From contig NZ_JBHULB010000007.1 in the NCBI RefSeq assembly GCF_042684265.1, positions 587,542 through 651,541 on the forward strand: DNA of 64,000 nt, in the 5' to 3' direction. The notes below the pieces were generated by a model. That model was not told where the DNA came from. It made no database searches and saw only the letters and a program-made list of their open reading frames with translations. This DNA comes from Croceitalea marina. Lineage in GTDB: Bacteria; Bacteroidota; Bacteroidia; Flavobacteriales; Flavobacteriaceae. The position numbers and the translations under genes were made by a program. Shown piece after piece: positions 61,073 to 64,000 of this stretch; positions within the stretch are counted from its first letter, which is position 1; each line of letters begins with the position of its first letter.

Positions 61073-62179
61073 ATGGAGTTCGATTTTCCACTTCGAAAGA
61101 TTATTCATGTAGATATGGATGCTTTTTATGCATCGGTAGAACAGCACGACAATCCAGATTTAAAGGGAAAACCTGTTGCAGTTGGCGGAGGCTCTAAACG
61201 AGGTGTAGTTTCAGCTGCAAGCTATGAAGCCCGTAAATTTGGGGTTCGGAGTGCCATGAGCAGTTATATTGCCCAACGTAATTGCCCCGATTTGATTTTT
61301 GTAAAACCCAGATTTGACCGTTATAAAGAAGTCTCACAACAGGTACGAGCTGTCTTCTTTGAATATACAGATTTGGTCGAGCCACTTTCTTTAGATGAAG
61401 CTTATTTGGATGTCACCAAAAACAAAACCGGAAACCCTTCGGCGACCTTAATCGCTCAAGAGATTCGGCAAAAAATTTTAGCTAAAACCGGATTAACCGC
61501 CTCGGCCGGAATATCAATAAATAAGTTCATTGCCAAAGTTGCCAGCGATTATAATAAACCCAACGGGCAGAAGACCGTAAATCCGGAAGAAGTACTTGCA
61601 TTTTTAGAGGATTTGGAAATACGTAAATTTTATGGTGTTGGAAAAGTTACCGCTGAAAAAATGTATAAACTCGGCATTTTTACCGGCAAGGATTTGAAGC
61701 AAAAATCCTTGGAATTTCTTGATGCCAATTTTGGTAAAAGTGGTAGTTACTATTACAACGTTGTTAGAGGTATTCATCTGAGTGAGGTAAAACCGCACCG
61801 TATTCCGAAATCGGTCGGAGCAGAACGTACTTTTAGAGAAAACCTGAGTAGCGAAATTTTTATGTTGGAGCGCCTTGAGCATATTGCTATAGAGCTTGAG
61901 CGAAGACTTCTAAAATCAAAGATTGCGGGAAAAACCATTACCCTAAAAATCAAGTACAGTGATTTTACCTTACAGACCAGAAGCAAAACCTTGCCTTATT
62001 TTATTGCCGACAAAGAACTTATTCTAGAAACCGCCAAAGAGTTGTTATACCAAGATAATCTTGAAAATTCTGTACGCTTGTTAGGCATTTCATTGGCCAA
62101 TTTAAATACCGATAAAAAAAAGACCGAAAAAGCGGTAGAAACGAAGCAGCTATCGGTACAATTGAAGTTTGATTTTTAA
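61073..62179 (+). CDS. dinB: DNA polymerase IV
   Basis: 368 residues, Y-family translesion polymerase. Metal-binding carboxylates are Asp14 and Asp16 region (HVDMDAFYASVEQ) and Asp108-Glu109 (SLDEAYLDVT). GVSAASYEARKFGVRSAM, SAGISINKFIAKVASDYNKPNG and the helix-hairpin-helix FYGVGKVTAEKMYKLGIFTG follow. The C-terminal QLSVQLKFDF is a plausible beta-clamp contact. It makes untargeted or lesion-bypass synthesis under stress. Divergent from the NAD(P)-binding gene. Confidence 0.95.
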   Translation: MEFDFPLRKIIHVDMDAFYASVEQHDNPDLKGKPVAVGGGSKRGVVSAASYEARKFGVRSAMSSYIAQRNCPDLIFVKPRFDRYKEVSQQVRAVFFEYTDLVEPLSLDEAYLDVTKNKTGNPSATLIAQEIRQKILAKTGLTASAGISINKFIAKVASDYNKPNGQKTVNPEEVLAFLEDLEIRKFYGVGKVTAEKMYKLGIFTGKDLKQKSLEFLDANFGKSGSYYYNVVRGIHLSEVKPHRIPKSVGAERTFRENLSSEIFMLERLEHIAIELERRLLKSKIAGKTITLKIKYSDFTLQTRSKTLPYFIADKELILETAKELLYQDNLENSVRLLGISLANLNTDKKKTEKAVETKQLSVQLKFDF

Positions 62180-62181
62180 AG

Positions 62182-62634
62182 CTACATGCCTTTTACCGAT
62201 ACCGTTAAAAACCAAATAATCACTGAAGAAAGAAAAATACCCAGAGCATTGGCCATGAACGCTTTTTTACGCTCTATTTTAAATAGATATGAAGCTATGG
62301 TGCCAGCATAAACCCCTGTGCCCGGCAATGGAATCATTACAAAAAGTACAAGCCCAAAAAAACCATATTTTTTGATTTTGTCCTTTGTCCCCAGTTTCGC
62401 TCTTTGTGCTACCCATACCGCAGCTCTCTTGTAGGGCCGCCATTTGACCAGAATTTGGTTGATGTAGTCTAAAAAGAACATCATTATGGGAAATACCAAA
62501 AGATTGGCCAGAAAGCATGCCGCTAAAACCAAATAGCTGTTGACCCCCTTCGCAATACCAAAGGGAATACCAACTTTAGATTCCCCAAAGGGAGAAATAC
62601 TCCAAAGCACGGCCATTAATAGGTCTACAAACAC
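62182..62634 (-). CDS. small multidrug-export-type membrane protein (COG2426)
   Basis: 150 residues from the GTG at 62634 (ATG at 62616 is an alternative that would trim six residues). Four to five hydrophobic segments: PFGESKVGIPFGIAKGVNSYLVLAACFLANLLVFPIMMFFLDYI, GLVLFVMIPLPGTGVYAGTIASYLF and the C-terminal helix. The pattern GE(S)KxxIPxG and PLPGTGVYAG belongs to the putative small multi-drug export family (PF06695 type). Substrate unknown. Ends two bases after the dinB stop. Confidence 0.82.
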   Translation of the reverse strand: MFVDLLMAVLWSISPFGESKVGIPFGIAKGVNSYLVLAACFLANLLVFPIMMFFLDYINQILVKWRPYKRAAVWVAQRAKLGTKDKIKKYGFFGLVLFVMIPLPGTGVYAGTIASYLFKIERKKAFMANALGIFLSSVIIWFLTVSVKGM

Positions 62635-62777
62635 AGCAACAATTTATTGCTAAGCTACGCTTGAAAATGGCATTAGTTGCTAATTAATATCCTAAAAATT
62701 GATTAAAGTTTTAAAGGCGCTAAACCATACTATAAAACCCTCTCTCATTAGTAAATTTATTCATTCTCTTCCTAGAC

Positions 62778-62787
62778 AGACTAGTCT
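62778..62787. promoter_or_regulatory. palindrome upstream of the TetR gene, candidate operator
   Basis: AGACTAGTCT is a perfect 10-bp palindrome 16 bases before the TetR ATG, within TAGACAGACTAGTCTTTA. TetR proteins commonly repress themselves from such sites, so autoregulation is likely. Confidence 0.5.
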
Positions 62788-62803
62788 TTATTATCTTTAT
62801 ATC

Positions 62804-63385
62804 ATGCAAAAAACCAATATCAAACAACATATCGTCAATGTTGCCAGTAAACTCTTTTATACCCAAGGTTACAATGCCACTGGTATCAATGAAATCATAG
62901 CAAAATCAGAGATTGCAAAAGCGACACTTTACCATCATTTTAAATCTAAAGAAGATATTTGCATTGCTTATTTAGAGCAAAGGCATAAAATATTCTTGGG
63001 CGCCCTAAAAGAATTTACCGACAAAGCCAACAAAGGAAGACCGCAATTGATATGCATTTTCGATTATCTAAGAAACAGTTATCGAGAAGGTGAATTTCAT
63101 GGTTGCTGGGCCATTAAAACCCTTTCAGAATTGCCACCTCAAAACCAAAAAATTCTTACCGTTATTCAAAGACAGAAAAAAGAATTACTGTTGTTTTTAG
63201 GGGAAGTTGTGGGTGATAATATTGCCAACATCTCTATTGCCGAAACAGAAAAAATTTCTGGCGGTATTTATTTACTTTATGAAAGTGCTATAACTGAAAC
63301 TCATCTCCATAAAAACGATTGGCCAATACATTTGGCAAAAAGCCTTGCGCCTTCTTTATTTGCAGAAGCGCAGTTGGTCAACTAA
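62804..63385 (+). CDS. TetR/AcrR-family transcriptional regulator
   Basis: 193 residues from the ATG at 62804; the reading from 62699 adds a poor extension and would cover the operator-like palindrome. The N-terminal helix-turn-helix: LFYTQGYNATGINEIIAKSEIAKATLYHHFKSKEDI (about 15-50). The C-terminal ligand domain is undefined. The ending LAKSLAPSLFAEAQLVN fits the family. It may control the divergent small-export membrane protein gene or itself. Followed by a strong terminator. Confidence 0.9.
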   Translation: MQKTNIKQHIVNVASKLFYTQGYNATGINEIIAKSEIAKATLYHHFKSKEDICIAYLEQRHKIFLGALKEFTDKANKGRPQLICIFDYLRNSYREGEFHGCWAIKTLSELPPQNQKILTVIQRQKKELLLFLGEVVGDNIANISIAETEKISGGIYLLYESAITETHLHKNDWPIHLAKSLAPSLFAEAQLVN

Positions 63386-63424
63386 AAAAGCCCTATAACC
63401 ATTAAAGTCATAGGGCTTTTTAAA
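63385..63424. terminator. bidirectional terminator
   Basis: AAAAAGCCCTAT (63385-63396) pairs with ATAGGGCTTTTT (63410-63421), with inner AC/GT and one mismatch. It sits between the TetR gene and the converging cupredoxin gene. Confidence 0.85.
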
Positions 63425-63439
63425 ATAATAAACACTTAC

Positions 63440-63844
63440 TTATTTTACAATCAAGGTATTGTCTGTAGCTGTTGGGTTCAACGGACAGAAATAAACATAC
63501 TCCCCTTTGCTTAAGGTAGTAGGTTTTGATGTCTGTGAAGAGTTAGTTCCCACAGGTGCCGTAACATAGGCCGTTTGAATGTGATTTTCGGGCTTGCTAA
63601 TATCTTTACCTTTCTCAACCAATACAAAACCTACATTGTGGTCAACGCCATTATTGGCAATTTCGAACACATAAGTACCTGCAGATACTGTCACTTGTTT
63701 TTGGGTAAATTCACCCTCGGTTTGTTCTAAGGCAATGGTTTTAACAGCTTTGTCAACCATTTTATCTTTCATCATTTTGTCTTGGGCATTTACTGTAAAT
63801 ACGCTTCCTACAGCTAGAACTAAAATTGCTATTACTTTTTTCAT
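63440..63844 (-). CDS. exported cupredoxin-like protein with incomplete copper site
   Basis: 134 residues. A signal peptide (VFTVNAQ) is followed by a Lys/Asp/Met-rich stretch (22-36) and a cupredoxin fold (38-134). His69 (NNGVDHNVGF) and Cys120 (VYFCPLNPT) correspond to two type-1 copper ligands. After Cys120 the sequence runs PLNPTATDNTLIVK with no second His or Met where the family has one. It may bind copper weakly, bind another ligand, or have lost copper. Periplasmic. Confidence 0.8.
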   Translation of the reverse strand: MKKVIAILVLAVGSVFTVNAQDKMMKDKMVDKAVKTIALEQTEGEFTQKQVTVSAGTYVFEIANNGVDHNVGFVLVEKGKDISKPENHIQTAYVTAPVGTNSSQTSKPTTLSKGEYVYFCPLNPTATDNTLIVK

Positions 63845-63912
63845 CTTTTTTGTTTTTACTATTGTTGTTTAATTGTCTAGTCCTGAAATATGGCTACAGG
63901 TTAAAAATAGAT

Positions 63913-64000
63913 TTACGCTGTTAATTTATATACCATATTAGGTGTTTTGTATTCTAAAGATAAATGTAATCTTATTTCATTGTATAGATTGATTGCATTT
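63913..64000 (-). mobile_element. 3' end of an IS3-family transposase (OrfB), cut by window edge
   Basis: On the minus strand the last 28 residues before TAA at 63913 read NLYNEIRLHLSLEYKTP and end MVYKLTA. The pattern (I..YN..R.H.SL.Y.TP...Y) is the C-terminus of the IS3 integrase-type transposase. The remainder lies beyond base 64000. The end of the element must be between 63845 and 63912; a CTGAAA-containing stretch near 63870-63890 is a candidate, but no inverted repeat can be confirmed from one end. Confidence 0.8.

Noticed and set aside
1..64000. search for CRISPR arrays, tRNA, rRNA, prophage or restriction-type defence genes
   Set aside because: No regular spacer repeats, tRNA-like folds or phage genes were seen by eye. 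The AlbA_2 protein at 36476 is the only possible nucleic-acid enzyme and has no partner genes typical of a defence system.

Overview
The window comes from a low-GC Bacteroidota chromosome, most likely a marine member of the Flavobacteriaceae. Three things point there. Promoters match the Bacteroidota form (a TTG box about 20 bp upstream of TAnnTTTG), and start codons are preceded by A-rich sequence instead of Shine-Dalgarno sites. The gene families are typical: a complete MoxR-DUF58-BatA/B/C/D/E operon, a TonB receptor with a carboxypeptidase-D-like N-terminus, a Tricorn-like S41 protease and DUF6090-type membrane proteins. The right edge holds the end of a flavobacterial-looking IS3 transposase. 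No rRNA, tRNA, CRISPR array or prophage was recognised.

Layout. 1-5.6 kb: minus-strand gdhA, a small exported protein, recO and a truncated TonB receptor; a PLP gamma-family enzyme; a DUF3298-type lipoprotein; a DinB protein. 5.7-13.1 kb: mostly plus-strand housekeeping (ArsC-like, DMT transporter, hotdog thioesterase, flavin oxidoreductase, bestrophin, YheT-type hydrolase, lipoprotein cytochrome c, an internally duplicated secreted protein, a secreted DinB protein). 13.1-16 kb: a DUF6090-like protein, a small gene readable only through a -1 frameshift at A AAA AAG, and a SulP transporter. 16-21 kb: a compact catabolic-looking cassette (PhyH dioxygenase, SSS symporter, SDR, exported Dabb protein) divergent from an AraC regulator. 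22-26 kb: gpsA and glpD converging on a shared TTAA, an ABM-domain protein and CvpA. 26-32 kb: two tandem CAP lipoproteins separated by a leader rich in overlapping inverted repeats, an ALDH7-type dehydrogenase, and an OmpA/helix-hairpin-helix pair.

32-39.5 kb: acyl-ACP desaturase, metallophosphoesterase, a fructokinase-amylosucrase pair, an AlbA_2-domain protein, SDR and aldo/keto reductase. 39.6-48.7 kb: the Bat operon. 49-53.3 kb: SulP-carbonic anhydrase-SulP, a likely bicarbonate uptake and interconversion unit. 53-59.9 kb: pheS, a Tricorn-like protease and two tandem DUF6090 proteins. 60-64 kb: CYTH protein, NAD(P)-binding protein, DNA polymerase IV, a small-export membrane protein, a TetR regulator, a cupredoxin lacking expected copper ligands, and the IS3 remnant.

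The most notable signals are the small frameshifted gene with a dnaX-like slippery heptamer (13994-14271), the PhyH/SSS/SDR/Dabb/AraC cassette with its 50-bp-spaced direct repeats, and the mutually exclusive hairpins upstream of the second CAP gene. All functions were read by eye from motifs and domain patterns; no database search was run.
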